DNA of 7,013 nt from Saprospiraceae bacterium (lineage in GTDB: Bacteria; Bacteroidota; Bacteroidia; Chitinophagales; Saprospiraceae). Made by a program: the position numbers and the translations under genes. Each line of letters opens with the position of its first letter. The stretch's first letter is position 1. The stretch lies in the NCBI GenBank assembly GCA_947441325.1, contig CANETR010000101.1:1-7013 (forward strand). Direction: 5' to 3'. A model generated the notes under the pieces. That model searched no databases. It was not told the DNA's origin and worked only from the letters and a program-made list of their open reading frames with translations. Positions 6,751-7,013 of the stretch are shown here, piece by piece.

Positions 6751-7013
6751 ATGAAGACTCATCTTTATTTTATCTGCCTCATTTCAATTGCATTACTTTC
6801 ATGTGAAAAATTTCGTCCTAAAAAGCTCCTTACTTTTAAGAAAGTTACTATTGAAGAAGTGCCAAAGCTGGTAAAAATTTCTGTTATTCACAAAACTGCT
6901 GAATTTGGAACTGATTATTGGAACAACTATTATATTTCTGTTATTGATTGTCAAAGCGGGAAAACCGACAAGACAATAGAATTGACAGTTTCTGATATCC
7001 TAAATGACAAGGG
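6751..7013 (+). CDS. Putative lipoprotein of unknown function, N-terminal part (runs off right edge)
   Basis: The frame from ATG 6751 stays open to the window end, giving 87 complete codons. Residues 1-18 form a bacterial lipoprotein signal: Lys2, hydrophobic stretch 5-16, then lipobox Leu-Leu-Ser-Cys with Cys18 as the predicted lipidated residue. The mature part begins EKFRPKK, is basic at first, then reads as mixed beta-like sequence (VKISVIHKTAEFG, NYYISVIDCQSGK). I recognise no family. The residues after Cys18 do not form the acidic surface-export signal described in some Bacteroidota, so an inner or periplasm-facing anchor is as likely as the cell surface. The start is 17 bases after the CHAT stop on the same strand with no terminator between, so the two are probably co-transcribed. 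It could be a partner, regulator or substrate of the CHAT protein, or unrelated. Confidence 0.8.
   Translation, partial: MKTHLYFICLISIALLSCEKFRPKKLLTFKKVTIEEVPKLVKISVIHKTAEFGTDYWNNYYISVIDCQSGKTDKTIELTVSDILNDK

Noticed and set aside
3785..7013. Craspase-like or gasdermin-cleaving defence operon built on the TPR-CHAT gene
   Set aside because: No gRAMP/cas gene is present, the CHAT protein is exported rather than cytosolic, and the following gene encodes a signal-peptide lipoprotein rather than a recognisable gasdermin.

Overview
The window looks like chromosomal DNA of a member of the Bacteroidota. It is AT-rich, its intergenic sequence carries TAnnTTTG-type -7 promoter elements, and Shine-Dalgarno sequences are essentially absent. 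The lysyl-tRNA synthetase and the substrate-binding protein have wording typical of Bacteroidota homologues. The genus cannot be fixed from this sequence. No mobile element, integrase, CRISPR array, tRNA or rRNA was seen.

Layout. Positions 1-1801 (minus strand) hold the start of an iron-siderophore/cobalamin-type ABC import operon. A lipoprotein substrate-binding protein (1801-647) is followed by a FecCD-family permease (423 to beyond the left edge). Between them lies a 223-bp spacer largely built of degenerate heptamer repeats: a purine-rich array (522-577), then a pyrimidine-rich CTTTC-based array (577-658). The second array runs into the last codons and stop of the substrate-binding gene. 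Positions 1802-2064 are a divergent promoter region, with a -7 element on each strand and a small inverted repeat. lysS (2065-3699, plus strand) follows and ends in a clear intrinsic terminator (3707-3740).

After the terminator comes an apparent two-gene unit. A 982-residue TPR-CHAT protein (3785-6733) has a Sec signal peptide, kinesin-light-chain-like TPRs, a CHAT (caspase-like) domain with intact His/Cys dyad, and a C-terminal membrane anchor. Seventeen bases after its stop begins a lipoprotein gene of unknown function that runs off the right edge.

The import genes and lysS are ordinary housekeeping or transport genes. The two least-explained items are the opposed heptamer arrays inside the transport operon, and the envelope-facing CHAT protease-like protein paired with a lipoprotein. 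The second is the best candidate for an uncharacterised system, but the sequence shows only architecture, not function.
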